A DNA stretch of 64,000 nt from Planctomycetota bacterium (GTDB lineage: Bacteria; Planctomycetota; Phycisphaerae; Phycisphaerales; UBA5793): positions 1-64,000 of the forward strand of contig CAUJHZ010000063.1 of assembly GCA_963205185.1 (NCBI GenBank), in the 5' to 3' direction. The notes beneath the pieces were generated by a model. The model searched no databases, was not told the DNA's origin, and saw only the letters and a program-made list of their open reading frames with translations. The position numbers were made by a program, and so were the translations under genes. Within the stretch, counting starts at the first letter, position 1. Each line of letters opens with the position of its first letter. Of the stretch, positions 38,869 to 47,742 are shown piece after piece.

Positions 38869-40839
38869 ATGCCCGGATTCCTTCCGTCTCGCTTTGCTGT
38901 TCTTTCCGCCCTGCTCCTGGTGCTGGGGACACTCTCATCCATCGGCGTCGCCGTTGGGGATGGTATCCTCGACAAGCCGATTCTGGCTCGCTGGAATCCT
39001 CTGCAGTGGTCGAGCCCGTATTGGTATTCATGGCAGGGATGGAACGTCGCCGAGTTCCGCGGGGTGGCGTCGGTCGCGCTCTATCGCAGCCGTCCCTCGG
39101 GTCGCAATGAAATTCTCTCGCCGATGGTCCAGGAGCCGCCGTGGTGGTGCCCGGAGATCAGCCCGACAATTCGTCGAGCGTGCGATTTTGCGCATGGCTG
39201 GCCGCTGCCGGCGCTGCGCGTCACCTGGCCGGATCCTGTGAATCCGTTTGCCTCGGCCGATGAAGCGCTCGACGCCGGCGTTCTCGTGGAGCGCGTGCGG
39301 CTGCCGTGGATTCACGAGGCGCCTCCCGGCGCCGGCGGGGTGCTCTGGCAGCCCACCAGAGAGTACGCGGCGCTGCGCACGCGCGCGGCCGTGCCGTTCA
39401 GGCCGGTGCCCATCGGTCTGCTCGTCGATTCTTTGGCGCACGCTGCGGTTTGGCTGGGTCTGATGATCGTGGTATCGCTGCCGGTGGCCACTCGGCGCGG
39501 CGTGCGGCGACGAAGAGGCGCGTGCATCTCGTGCGGCTATTCGATGCGCGGGGCGATCTCGGATCGATGTCCGGAGTGCGGGTGGAATCAGCGAGAGCGC
39601 TGGCCCTGCCCGTCGCGCACGCACCTCAGAAGCGCAATCGGGCTCATCGTCATGTCGTGCCTGGTGCTCTTGGGACTGGCGGCCCTCACTTTCTTCCGCG
39701 CCGTTCGGCTGGATCCCATTTTCATCGCAGCGGCACGCGGCGATGTGGATGAAGTGCAGCAATTGCTCGCGGCGGGCATTTCGCCGGATTGTCGTACGAC
39801 TGGGACCTCTGGCTACGTTCCATGGCCTGCAGACTCGACGCCGCTCATGTGGGCGGCAGCGCACGATCAGTTGGAGGTGATGGATCTACTTCTCGATGCA
39901 GGTGCCAACATTAATGCGGGGGATGGCGTGAATTGCGCCCTCGAAGTCGCAGTTCGTCACGGCTCGCTCTCGACGGTTCAGTTCATGCTTGAGCGCGCAG
40001 CGATTCTCAATCGCAACAAGGCAATCGTTGACGCTGCGCACTACGGCTCGACGGAGGTGCTTGCCTTTCTGCTCGAGATGGATCCAGATGCGGCCCACAG
40101 CGTGGCGTTCTCAAAGGCGCTGCAAGTCGCGGCCGGCGGCGGGAGAACTGATAATCTCCAGTATCTTCTGTCGCTCATCGAGGACTCTCACTCGGTCGAG
40201 ATGCAGTCGGTGCTTCAAGCCGCGCTGCTGTCAGCCATCAGTTGTCATGAACGTGAAGCGACGGCGTTGCTGCTCGAAGGCGGAACCCGGCTCCAATCCA
40301 CGGACCAGTCGGCACTTTGGGACGCTGCTGCTCGAACCGGCGCGGACATCGTGCAACTTCTGCTCGAAAACGGCGCCGATGCGAACTGCGCGTTGGAGAG
40401 CGTGCATGAGCCCACCCCGCTCTGGGCGGCAGTCAAATGCTCCAATGAGCCAGTCGTGCGGTTGCTGCTCAAATCAGGCGTCGACTCGCTGCTTGAAGAC
40501 GATGAGGGGCGATGTGTGCTGTTCGCCATTCGCTGGCATACGGCGACAGATGAACTCATTGAACTGCTCCTGAGTGCCGGCCTCAACGTCAACCACCAAG
40601 CCAAAGATGGAGCAACCGTTCTGATGTTGGAATCCATCAGCTGCAGCGAGCGAGGCGTCGCCCGCTTGCTCGCACTCGGGGCCGACCCGCTAATGAAGGA
40701 TGATCTTGGGCGGTCAGCGCTCGACCTCGTCAGGATAAGGCGATCGCTTGAACAGAAGCAGTCCGCGTTCTTCAACCCAACGCCCTATGACGCTATCGAG
40801 AAGCTCCTCAAGGAAGCGATCTCATCGCGCGAGCCGTAG
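38869..40839 (+). CDS. Membrane protein with zinc ribbon and ankyrin repeats
   Basis: From ATG 38869 the product is 656 residues (ATG 38839 is possible). It has an N-terminal membrane helix, an exported loop of about 160 residues with WW- and WP-rich segments, a second helix, a zinc ribbon (CISCGYSMRG, then RCPECGWN), a third helix, and then about nine ankyrin repeats (about 285-640), for example TPLMWAAAHDQLEVMDLLLD. The ankyrin region probably faces the cytoplasm or binds a protein partner. TGGTATGAT at 38835-38843 resembles an extended -10. Confidence 0.8.
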   Translation: MPGFLPSRFAVLSALLLVLGTLSSIGVAVGDGILDKPILARWNPLQWSSPYWYSWQGWNVAEFRGVASVALYRSRPSGRNEILSPMVQEPPWWCPEISPTIRRACDFAHGWPLPALRVTWPDPVNPFASADEALDAGVLVERVRLPWIHEAPPGAGGVLWQPTREYAALRTRAAVPFRPVPIGLLVDSLAHAAVWLGLMIVVSLPVATRRGVRRRRGACISCGYSMRGAISDRCPECGWNQRERWPCPSRTHLRSAIGLIVMSCLVLLGLAALTFFRAVRLDPIFIAAARGDVDEVQQLLAAGISPDCRTTGTSGYVPWPADSTPLMWAAAHDQLEVMDLLLDAGANINAGDGVNCALEVAVRHGSLSTVQFMLERAAILNRNKAIVDAAHYGSTEVLAFLLEMDPDAAHSVAFSKALQVAAGGGRTDNLQYLLSLIEDSHSVEMQSVLQAALLSAISCHEREATALLLEGGTRLQSTDQSALWDAAARTGADIVQLLLENGADANCALESVHEPTPLWAAVKCSNEPVVRLLLKSGVDSLLEDDEGRCVLFAIRWHTATDELIELLLSAGLNVNHQAKDGATVLMLESISCSERGVARLLALGADPLMKDDLGRSALDLVRIRRSLEQKQSAFFNPTPYDAIEKLLKEAISSREP

Positions 40840-40845
40840 CGCTTG

Positions 40846-42132
40846 TCACGCCCCGCTGCGATTGGCAAGGCCCAGTGTGGCGATGATCAGCGCCAGGTCG
40901 AGCACCGGGCCGCGGTGGGCGATGTAGGCGAGGTCGTATTCGATGTGCTCGTGGATCGGATCGTTGCGATGCGGCGAGACCTGCCACAGCCCCGTGATGC
41001 CCGGCTTGACGAGCAGCCGCCGCCGCTGGCGCTGGTCGTAGTCTTCGACGATGAAGGGCATCTCCGGCCGCGGGCCGACGAGGCGCATCTGCCCGAAGAG
41101 CACGTTGACGAGTTGAGGAAACTCATCGAGCGAGAGGCGGCGCATCCACCTGCCGACGCGCGTGACGCGCGGGTCATAATCGCCGCGCGGACTTTCCCCG
41201 TACTTGTCCGCATCGATGCGCATGGTGCGGAACTTGTAGACGGTGAAGATGGCGCCGTTGAGTCCGACACGCTCCTGTGAGAAGAAGACCGGACCGCCAT
41301 CGTCGAGTTTGATCAGCGCCGCCATGAGCAGCACGAGCGGCCAGAGCGAGAGTGTGGCGACAAAGGCGATGGCTCGGTTGAGCCAGTCGAGGATCATGTT
41401 CATCACCGGGCCGGCGGGCCGGGCCATCGAGGCGAACAGCAGGCAGTCATCGCCGATGATCACGTCGCCGCACAAGCGAAGTCGCAGCGCGAGGTTGCGC
41501 AGTTGAGGCTCGAGGACGAGCACCGTCTCGCCGCGCTCAACCCAGGCGCGGATGCGCCGCTCCCAGGCGTCGATCTCAGGCCGGTCGGCGCGGAATGGCG
41601 CGAAGCGGCAGCCCGCGTGGCCGAGCAGGTCGAGGCATTGATCGAACGTGCCCACGGCGGCGCCGAGGTTCGACGGGCTGCCGAGAATGCGCACCCACGA
41701 CGCCGGCTTGCCCCGAAAGAACAGCGCCTGGCCGGCGAGCGCGGCGAACGTGATGCCCTGCAGGAGCAGGGGCAGCCAGATCGGCTCGCCCGTCAGCCAG
41801 GCCAGGGCCGCAGCCGGGGTTCCCACGAGCAGCAGCACGCGCAGCAGATCGGCGATGACTTCGGCGGGCAGGCGCACCGACCAGCCGCGCAAGGCGCGGG
41901 TGCGCGCCAGCGTCCACATCCACGCAAAGAAGCCGGCGCTGAGCGCGGCCGAGACGACCGGCGCGCGCGTCGCCGCCCACGCGATCACGGGAATGTGCGT
42001 GAGCATGAGCAGTGCGACCGCCATGCGGCGGCGCTTCCAGTAGCCGAATGGCAGCGAAGCGCCGATGTTGCGGCGCGGGCGCATCGCCTGCGGCAAGGAC
42101 TGGACGGCTCTGGTCAATTCAGCACCGGTCAC
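40846..42132 (-). CDS. Polyprenyl-phosphate sugar phosphotransferase
   Basis: GTG 42132 is chosen because GGGAG (42142-42146) lies nine bases upstream; the product is then 428 residues. The N-terminal half has several membrane helices and a degenerate nucleotide-binding-like region. The C-terminal 200 residues are a bacterial sugar transferase: a membrane helix, then GPVFFSQERVGLNG, FTVYKFRTMR, RRLSLDEFPQLVNVL, MRLVGPRPEMP and KPGITGLWQV. It would transfer a sugar phosphate to undecaprenyl phosphate to start exopolysaccharide synthesis. No glycosyltransferases are adjacent. Confidence 0.9.
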   Translation of the reverse strand: MTGAELTRAVQSLPQAMRPRRNIGASLPFGYWKRRRMAVALLMLTHIPVIAWAATRAPVVSAALSAGFFAWMWTLARTRALRGWSVRLPAEVIADLLRVLLLVGTPAAALAWLTGEPIWLPLLLQGITFAALAGQALFFRGKPASWVRILGSPSNLGAAVGTFDQCLDLLGHAGCRFAPFRADRPEIDAWERRIRAWVERGETVLVLEPQLRNLALRLRLCGDVIIGDDCLLFASMARPAGPVMNMILDWLNRAIAFVATLSLWPLVLLMAALIKLDDGGPVFFSQERVGLNGAIFTVYKFRTMRIDADKYGESPRGDYDPRVTRVGRWMRRLSLDEFPQLVNVLFGQMRLVGPRPEMPFIVEDYDQRQRRRLLVKPGITGLWQVSPHRNDPIHEHIEYDLAYIAHRGPVLDLALIIATLGLANRSGA

Positions 42133-42437
42133 GATCCACCACTCCCAGGTCCCATACACCCGACTGCACCGCGTGCAGTCCCGCTTCAAGCGTGCCATAC
42201 GGCGGCGGTGATGTCGAACCGGGCGCAGCAAAGTGCGCCGGCTGTCCCGGCGCGGCGCGCTACAGGTGCTACAGACCGCGCGGCTCGCGGGCGATAACGC
42301 GCCCAGCGGCGCAGCGCGGCCGATTCGCGTTGCAGCCGCGGCGGCGGCTCATCCGCGCCGGCAGCGCATATGCTTCATCAGCCGCCTGCCGGGGCGAATC
42401 TGCACCGGAGGCGCGCTTCAAGCCGAATATCGGGCCT
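42133..42437. other. Divergent spacer, sugar transferase / ATPase
   Basis: These 305 bases hold the divergent start regions. They are very GC-rich. No conserved short gene, RNA or clear promoter was recognised. Confidence 0.35.
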
Positions 42438-43955
42438 ATGAACGTTTCCACCTTTCTCAAGCACTGGTCGATCCGCGAGAATCCGTTCATGGCGGAAGAG
42501 GCGCGGCAGGACGAGGTGCTGGCGCGCCTGCACGGCCAGTCGCCGCATCCCGATTTCTACAAGGTGCTTGGCGATCTCAACCGCCCTGCGTCATCGGTTG
42601 TCTTTGGCGAAAAGGGCAGCGGCAAGACCGCCATTCGACTCCTGCTCGAAGAACGCATCAACGAATACGACGCCGCCCAGCCCGGTGGCAAGGGACGCAC
42701 GCTCGTCATCGCCTACGACGAGTGGAACCCCGTGCTCGATCGCTTTGCGCGCCGCCTCAAGGGCAAGACCCCGCTCGAATCGCTCCAGCAGTTGCGGCTG
42801 GTCGATCACATCGACGGTTTGCTCAGCGTCGCCGTGGCCGATCTCGTCGATGCCGTCGTCGGCCGCAAGGGCGAAGGCCACGTCGAACTGGGCCCGGATG
42901 CGCGGCAGACGATCCGCCGCCTCGATCGCGACACGCAGAACGACTGGGTCATTCTGCAGACGCTCTACGACCGGCCCGACCAGGCGGTCAACCGCGGCCG
43001 GCTGCTGCGCCGGGCCATGCGCGATCGGCGCGGCTCGTGGATCAACGTCATGCGCTGGGTGCGCAACATCCTCTGGACTCTCCTCGTCGTCGCGGGCATC
43101 GCCTACGCCTGGCAGCACTATCAGGAGCAGACTGACTGGCTCATGCACATCGGCCTGGGATTGCTGGCGCTGCTCACGCTGGGCGTCAGCGCCAAGGTGC
43201 TCTACGACCGGCTGCGCCTGTCGCGCCTCTCGCGGCAACTCTCGGGCCAGTTGCGCGTGCTCGATCGATCGGGCGAGTCGTTCCGCGCTTCGCTCGAGCA
43301 GTTGCCTGCGGATCTGCGCCGCGCCGGCGGCTGGCCGGTGGATGACCTGGATGACCCGCGCTACGCCATGCTCGACCGCCTCCGCCGCGCCGTGCAGCCC
43401 TTCGGCTTCGAGCGGCTCATCGTGCTCATCGATCGCGTGGATGAACCGACGCTGGTGAGCGGCGACGTGCAGCGCATGAAGGCCGTCGTCTGGCCCCTGT
43501 TCAACAACAAGTTCCTCCAGCAGAGCGGCATCGCCTTCAAGATGATGCTGCCCATCGAACTGCGCCACGAACTGCACCGCCAGAGCAGCAACTTCTTTCA
43601 GGAAGCCCGCCTCGACAAGCAGAACCTCATCGACCGCCTCACGTGGTCGGGCGCCATGCTCTATGACCTGTGCACGGCGCGCCTGCACGCGTGCATGGAT
43701 GAAGGAGCCGAGCCGATCGGCCTGACGGCGCTGTTCGACGAAACGGTCAAGCGGCAGGACATCGTTGATGCGCTCGACCAGATGCGCCAGCCGCGCGATG
43801 CGTTCAAGATGATGTACCGCGTGATTCAGGAGCACTGCAGCAATACGCCCGAGGAAGAGGCGAGCTGGAAGATCCCGCGACTTGTGCTCGACCAGGTCCG
43901 CCGCCAGCAGGCCGAACGCCTGGAGGGATTGCAGAGAGGTTTGCGGCCGGCATGA
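42438..43955 (+). CDS. P-loop ATPase with transmembrane insertion (KAP-like)
   Basis: From ATG 42438 (MNVSTFLKHWSIRENPF) the product is 505 residues. Walker A is GEKGSGKT at about residues 58-65. Two adjacent membrane helices follow (about 208-224 and 236-255), and Walker B-like LIVLIDRVDEP lies at about 331-341. A P-loop NTPase interrupted by a membrane pair is the layout of KAP-type ATPases, which act at membranes and occur in some defence and polarity systems. Family assignment is tentative. The gene is divergent from the sugar transferase and is followed by the repeat cluster. Confidence 0.75.
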   Translation: MNVSTFLKHWSIRENPFMAEEARQDEVLARLHGQSPHPDFYKVLGDLNRPASSVVFGEKGSGKTAIRLLLEERINEYDAAQPGGKGRTLVIAYDEWNPVLDRFARRLKGKTPLESLQQLRLVDHIDGLLSVAVADLVDAVVGRKGEGHVELGPDARQTIRRLDRDTQNDWVILQTLYDRPDQAVNRGRLLRRAMRDRRGSWINVMRWVRNILWTLLVVAGIAYAWQHYQEQTDWLMHIGLGLLALLTLGVSAKVLYDRLRLSRLSRQLSGQLRVLDRSGESFRASLEQLPADLRRAGGWPVDDLDDPRYAMLDRLRRAVQPFGFERLIVLIDRVDEPTLVSGDVQRMKAVVWPLFNNKFLQQSGIAFKMMLPIELRHELHRQSSNFFQEARLDKQNLIDRLTWSGAMLYDLCTARLHACMDEGAEPIGLTALFDETVKRQDIVDALDQMRQPRDAFKMMYRVIQEHCSNTPEEEASWKIPRLVLDQVRRQQAERLEGLQRGLRPA

Positions 43956-43988
43956 TGATCGCGCGGTTCGACGGAACAGCGCAAAGTC

Positions 43989-44355
43989 CGTCATCCCCGC
44001 GCAGCAGGAATCCACAAAGCTGCGATGACACCCGTCGTCATTCCTGCGCAGAGCCCGCCCCTGCGCAGGCAGGGGCAGGAATCCACGAACGTGCAATGGC
44101 GCTCGTCGTCATTCCTGCGCAGAGCCCGCCCCTGCGCAGGCAGGGGCAGGAATCCACGAACGTGCAATGGCGCTCATCGTCATTCCTGCGCAGAGCCCGC
44201 CCCCGCGCAGGCAGGAATCCACGAACGTGCAATGGCGCTCGTCGTCATTCCTGCGCAGGCAGGAATCCACGAACGGGCAACGGCGCACAAACACGTCTTA
44301 CAGAAACGAGCGCCAAAGCCCGCTCGACTGGATGCCTGCCTTCGCAGGCATGACG
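43989..44355. repeat. Hairpin-repeat (REP-like) cluster
   Basis: Two identical-length 71-bp units (44033-44103, 44104-44174) are followed by a 65-bp unit (44175-44239) and a 48-bp unit (44240-44287). Each contains CGTCATTCCTGCGCAG at its start and GCAGGAATCCACGAACG near its end, forming an ATTCCTGC/GCAGGAAT hairpin. The longer units carry a nested second hairpin. A degenerate copy starts at 43989, and an ATGCCTGC/GCAGGCAT hairpin with loop CTTC is at 44332-44351. Frames reading VIPAQAGIH or FLRRQEST here are not genes. Confidence 0.9.
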
Positions 44356-44401
44356 GCATGCGCTCTGACGGCGAATCCCTCCGCAGGCAAGACGACCTCG
44401 C

Positions 44402-45037
44402 TCACAGATTCGGCTGCGGCGTGTAGCGCAGGTACGGCTTCACCTCGCGGTACCCCTTGGGAAACTTGGCCGGAATGTCCGCCGTCGCCACGGCGGGGAC
44501 GACGATGCACTCCTGCCCGTGCTTCCAGTTGGCCGGCGTTGCCACCTGGTAGTCCGCCGTGAGTTGCAGCGAGTCGATCACGCGCAGCAGTTCGTCGAAG
44601 TTGCGCCCCGTCGAGGCGGGGTAGGTGAGCGTGAGTTTGATCTTCTTATCCGGCCCGATCACGAAGACGCTGCGCACCGTCGCCGTCTCCGACGCGTTCG
44701 GGTGGATCATGCCGTAGAGGTTGGCCACATTGCGATTGGCGTCGGCGATGATGGGGAAGTTCACATCGGCGTTCTGCGTCTCATTGATGTCGCCGATCCA
44801 GCCGTGATGCGATTCGAGGGGATCGACGCTCAGCGCCGCGACCTTTACACGTCGCTTCTCGAACTCGCCCATGAGCCGCGCGCACGCGCCCAGTTCGGTC
44901 GTGCACACCGGCGTGTAGTCGGCGGGGTGCGAAAAGAGAATGCCCCAGCCGTTGCCGAGCCAGCGGTGAAACTCGATCGTGCCCTGCGTGGTCTGGGCGG
45001 TGAAGTCGGGCGCGATGTCCCCGAGTTGCAGTGCCAT
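44402..45037 (-). CDS. 1-Cys peroxiredoxin (Prx6 type)
   Basis: ATG 45037 gives a 211-residue product of normal family length. The peroxidatic cysteine is C45 in the Prx6 motif HPADYTPVCTTELG. The C-terminal domain has PANWKHGQECIVVP and the family's PKGYREVKPYLRYTPQP end. It would reduce hydrogen peroxide and organic or lipid peroxides, and may link to the trxB-dependent thiol pool. It lies 64 bases downstream of the HPF-like gene on the same strand. Confidence 0.95.
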   Translation of the reverse strand: MALQLGDIAPDFTAQTTQGTIEFHRWLGNGWGILFSHPADYTPVCTTELGACARLMGEFEKRRVKVAALSVDPLESHHGWIGDINETQNADVNFPIIADANRNVANLYGMIHPNASETATVRSVFVIGPDKKIKLTLTYPASTGRNFDELLRVIDSLQLTADYQVATPANWKHGQECIVVPAVATADIPAKFPKGYREVKPYLRYTPQPNL

Positions 45038-45101
45038 GTGGTTCTCCGGGTTCGCAGCGGTGATGGGCGATGGTCTGCCGAACAGGCGAATGCGGCCGGC
45101 G

Positions 45102-45419
45102 TCACTTTCCGCCGTACTCGCGCTCCTTCTCAACCAGTTTGCGCACGGCCCGCTCGAGTTTGCCCGCCGCGCCGATGATCGCGTCATACATATCCGTTGA
45201 AGTGTCCTCGACCGCCAGCGGCTTGTGCGAAGCCGGCCGGGCCTCCATGACACAGCGCTTGTCCGGTCCGGCCTTCGGGCCGTTGTCGTCGTGCAGGTGC
45301 ACCTCGACGCGCGTGATGCGGTCTCGGTAGATCTTCAGCGCTTTCTCCACCTCGTTTTCGACGTGCGTGATGATCGCCGGCGTGCTGTGAAACTCGGCTG
45401 CGTTCACCTGGATGAGCAT
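45102..45419 (-). CDS. HPF/RaiA-family ribosome-associated protein
   Basis: The 105-residue product has the single N-terminal S30AE-like domain: MLIQVNAAEFHSTPAIITHVE, then RITRVEVHLHDDNG and a C-terminal helix KLERAVRKLVEKE. Relatives bind the 30S subunit and promote ribosome hibernation. It lacks the C-terminal dimerisation domain of long HPF. AGGAGG at 45426-45431, six bases before the ATG, is one of the strongest ribosome binding sites in the window. Confidence 0.82.
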   Translation of the reverse strand: MLIQVNAAEFHSTPAIITHVENEVEKALKIYRDRITRVEVHLHDDNGPKAGPDKRCVMEARPASHKPLAVEDTSTDMYDAIIGAAGKLERAVRKLVEKEREYGGK

Positions 45420-45521
45420 GTTCTTCCTCCTGTGTGGCGGTTCATCCGGGGGTCGAGCGCCCCTCGTGGCGCCGCGTGATTGTAGTGAGCGCCCGACCGG
45501 TTTGATGCGCGAGGCGCTGGT

Positions 45522-45893
45522 TCAAGGCGCCGGCGGCGCCATGGGCGCGGGGTGGCCGCGGAACATGAAATACACCGCGCCGCAGATGCACAGGCTCGCC
45601 CAGAGGTAGTCCAGCCTCATCGGCTGGCGCATGTACAGCACCGCGAATGGGATGAACACGATCAGCGTGATCGCCTCCTGCATGATCTTCAACTGGTCGA
45701 GGCGCAATTCCGTGTACCCGATGCGGTTGGCGGGCACCTGAACGAGGTACTCGAAGAACGCGATACCCCAACTGACCAGCGCCGCGATGAACCACGGCTT
45801 GTGGTTGAGGTCCTTAAGGTGTGCGTACCACGCAAAGGTCATAAAGAGGTTCGAGACGACGAGCATGAGCGCGGTTTTGATGATGACTGCCAT
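45522..45893 (-). CDS. DUF486 / DMT-like small membrane protein
   Basis: ATG 45893 (MAVIIKTALMLVVSNLFM) gives 123 residues with four membrane helices. The core FMTFAWYAHLKDL, WGIAFFEYLVQVPANRIG and ITLIVFIPFAVLYM matches the DUF486 family of the drug/metabolite transporter superfamily. Its substrate is unknown. The last residues (HPAPMAPPAP) are a proline-rich tail. Confidence 0.85.
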   Translation of the reverse strand: MAVIIKTALMLVVSNLFMTFAWYAHLKDLNHKPWFIAALVSWGIAFFEYLVQVPANRIGYTELRLDQLKIMQEAITLIVFIPFAVLYMRQPMRLDYLWASLCICGAVYFMFRGHPAPMAPPAP

Positions 45894-45964
45894 GGCGGCC
45901 TCGCGAAAGGGGGCGAATTGTACCGCACACGGATTCGCCGTCGAAGCCGCCTGCCGCGCCTCAA

Positions 45965-46615
45965 TCACTCGGCTGGCCGCATCATGGCGATCGTCGCATC
46001 GTGCCCGCCGAGGTAGTCCTGGCGGAAATGCGTCACTGGAGTGGCCCGAAGAGCCCAGTCGATCCAGGCCAGCGTGTCAAAGCGCTGCGCCGGGCCGGTG
46101 TCGCAGCTCAGCGCTGCCGGCGCAGCGCGGTTGGAAAGGAAGTTGAACACCACGCCCCGTCGCGCCGTCTCCCACGCCCGCGCGATTACTTCACGGGCCC
46201 GCTGCTCGGGCACGGTGTTGAGCGAGCCTGAGAAGTAGATCACATCCGGCTCGCCGATGTTCAGTGCTCCCGCATCCGCCACGAAGTCGCGGCAGTGAAA
46301 CTCGGCGCGCGGCAGGTTCCGGCTTGCGGCCCCCGCGATGATCTCTGCCACGCCGTCCACGCCAACGTATCGCTTGAATCGCACGTTGCGCTCGGCCAGG
46401 AACTGACACAGGTCGCCCAGGCCGCAGCCGGCGTCGAGCAGCACGAGGTCATTCAGATCGACCATCTGCCGCAGCACGTCGAAGCGCACCATCTGATACT
46501 GCCGGTTGTGCCAGAGCGTCGCGTCAAAGGTCGCGCCGAAGTGCTCCACGGCCCGGCGATACGGCTCGAGGTACGCATCGCCGCCCTGCCCGCCGTGGTC
46601 TTCGCCGCTGCTCAT
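45965..46615 (-). CDS. Class I SAM-dependent methyltransferase
   Basis: ATG 46615 overlaps the upstream permease stop as ATGA. The 216-residue product has the SAM-binding motif LLDAGCGLGDLCQFLAE (about residues 57-73), then YVGVDGVAEII and FHCRDFV, and the post-motif DVIYFSGSLNTV. The substrate is not evident. Overlap with an LptF/LptG-type gene suggests a role linked to envelope lipids, but this is inference from position only. Confidence 0.85.
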   Translation of the reverse strand: MSSGEDHGGQGGDAYLEPYRRAVEHFGATFDATLWHNRQYQMVRFDVLRQMVDLNDLVLLDAGCGLGDLCQFLAERNVRFKRYVGVDGVAEIIAGAASRNLPRAEFHCRDFVADAGALNIGEPDVIYFSGSLNTVPEQRAREVIARAWETARRGVVFNFLSNRAAPAALSCDTGPAQRFDTLAWIDWALRATPVTHFRQDYLGGHDATIAMMRPAE

Positions 46616-47730
46616 GTCTCGACTCGCATCATGCGCCACACCGCCAGGGGCAGCAGGATCAGCAGGGGAATGGCGAACACCGACGCCGCGGGCGGCGCCC
46701 ACGGAATGCCGACCGTCACGCCCACCGCCCCGCCGATCTGCGCCGTCAGGCCGACTGCTGAGCAGTTCACCGACTGCACGAGCAGGTTGCGCGGCTCGCG
46801 GATGAGGAAGAATGGGAGGGTCATGAGAAGAGTCAGAATGTTGATGAGCACCTGCGAGAACCGGCCAAAGCGCATGCGCTCGAGTTCGTCAACGCCGCGC
46901 GTGCCTTCGCGCTGCACGAGTTCGCCCAGTTGCCGCAGGTTGAGCATCTGGCGGAACTCGAGATGGCGTCGCATGAGCAGCGCCGTCGGATCAAGGTGAG
47001 ACTGGATCTTCGCGACGGGTTGCGGCGTCGGAGCGGTCATGGTGTCGGCCTGGCTCAGCGGCGTGGCCTTGCCGTCGGTCAGGGCCCAGCCGTCGCCGGC
47101 CCAGGTCGCGCTGGTTGCGGTGATCAGCCGCGCCAGTTCGTCGTTGTCGTCATATTCCCAGATGAACGGTTTTTCGAGTTCGGCGGCGGCAGGGGAGAAG
47201 TGCCGGGCGTAGATGACGCGATGCGCGCCATCGCTGGCCATGTTCACGCGGAAGCCCTCGACTTCCGAGCGGCCGATCTCGCCGTGGTTGCGCAGCAGCA
47301 GCGGCGCCAGGCGCGGCAGCATCACCTCGCGGTTCACGAGTTGCAGCACGTTGAGGCCGATGACCGCGAGAATGAGCGGCATGGCCACGCGGTGCAGGCT
47401 CACACCCGCGGCCAGCACGGCCGTCATCTCGCGATGCCGGTGCATCTGCACGAGCGTAAAGCCGATGGCGCCGATGCTGATGATGCCCAGCAGGAACGAA
47501 TAGAACTGGAACACGCGCGGCGCATAGAAGTCGATCACCATCCACGCCGTGGCCCAGGCCCGCGCCAGCCCGCTGAGGCCCTCGCCCGCCACCGTCGCAT
47601 CCACCGCCTCGACAAAGCGGTCGATGTTCAGGAACAGGTCGATCATGCACGTGAACACGAACAGCAGCAGGAACAGCAGCACGAAGTTCAGCAGGAACTG
47701 GCGGAGGATGTAGCGATCGAGAAACGTCAT
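46612..47730 (-). CDS. LptF/LptG-family permease
   Basis: The 372-residue YjgP/YjgQ-family protein starts MTFLDRYILRQFLLNF, has three N-terminal membrane helices, a periplasmic jellyroll-like region (about 130-270) and three C-terminal helices. In Gram-negatives LptF and LptG form the permease of the LptB2FG exporter that extracts lipopolysaccharide from the inner membrane. It starts 13 bases after the stop of the second permease gene, so the two belong to one operon. lptB is not in the window. Confidence 0.88.
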   Translation of the reverse strand: MTFLDRYILRQFLLNFVLLFLLLFVFTCMIDLFLNIDRFVEAVDATVAGEGLSGLARAWATAWMVIDFYAPRVFQFYSFLLGIISIGAIGFTLVQMHRHREMTAVLAAGVSLHRVAMPLILAVIGLNVLQLVNREVMLPRLAPLLLRNHGEIGRSEVEGFRVNMASDGAHRVIYARHFSPAAAELEKPFIWEYDDNDELARLITATSATWAGDGWALTDGKATPLSQADTMTAPTPQPVAKIQSHLDPTALLMRRHLEFRQMLNLRQLGELVQREGTRGVDELERMRFGRFSQVLINILTLLMTLPFFLIREPRNLLVQSVNCSAVGLTAQIGGAVGVTVGIPWAPPAASVFAIPLLILLPLAVWRMMRVET

Positions 47731-47742
47731 GGCCTGCTGCGC

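Noticed and set aside
44033-44287. Possible CRISPR array
   Set aside because: The units are near-identical throughout, with no unique spacers and no cas genes.
43952-44426. Open frames reading VIPAQAGIH or FLRRQEST repeats
   Set aside because: These are translations of hairpin repeats, a known source of spurious annotations.
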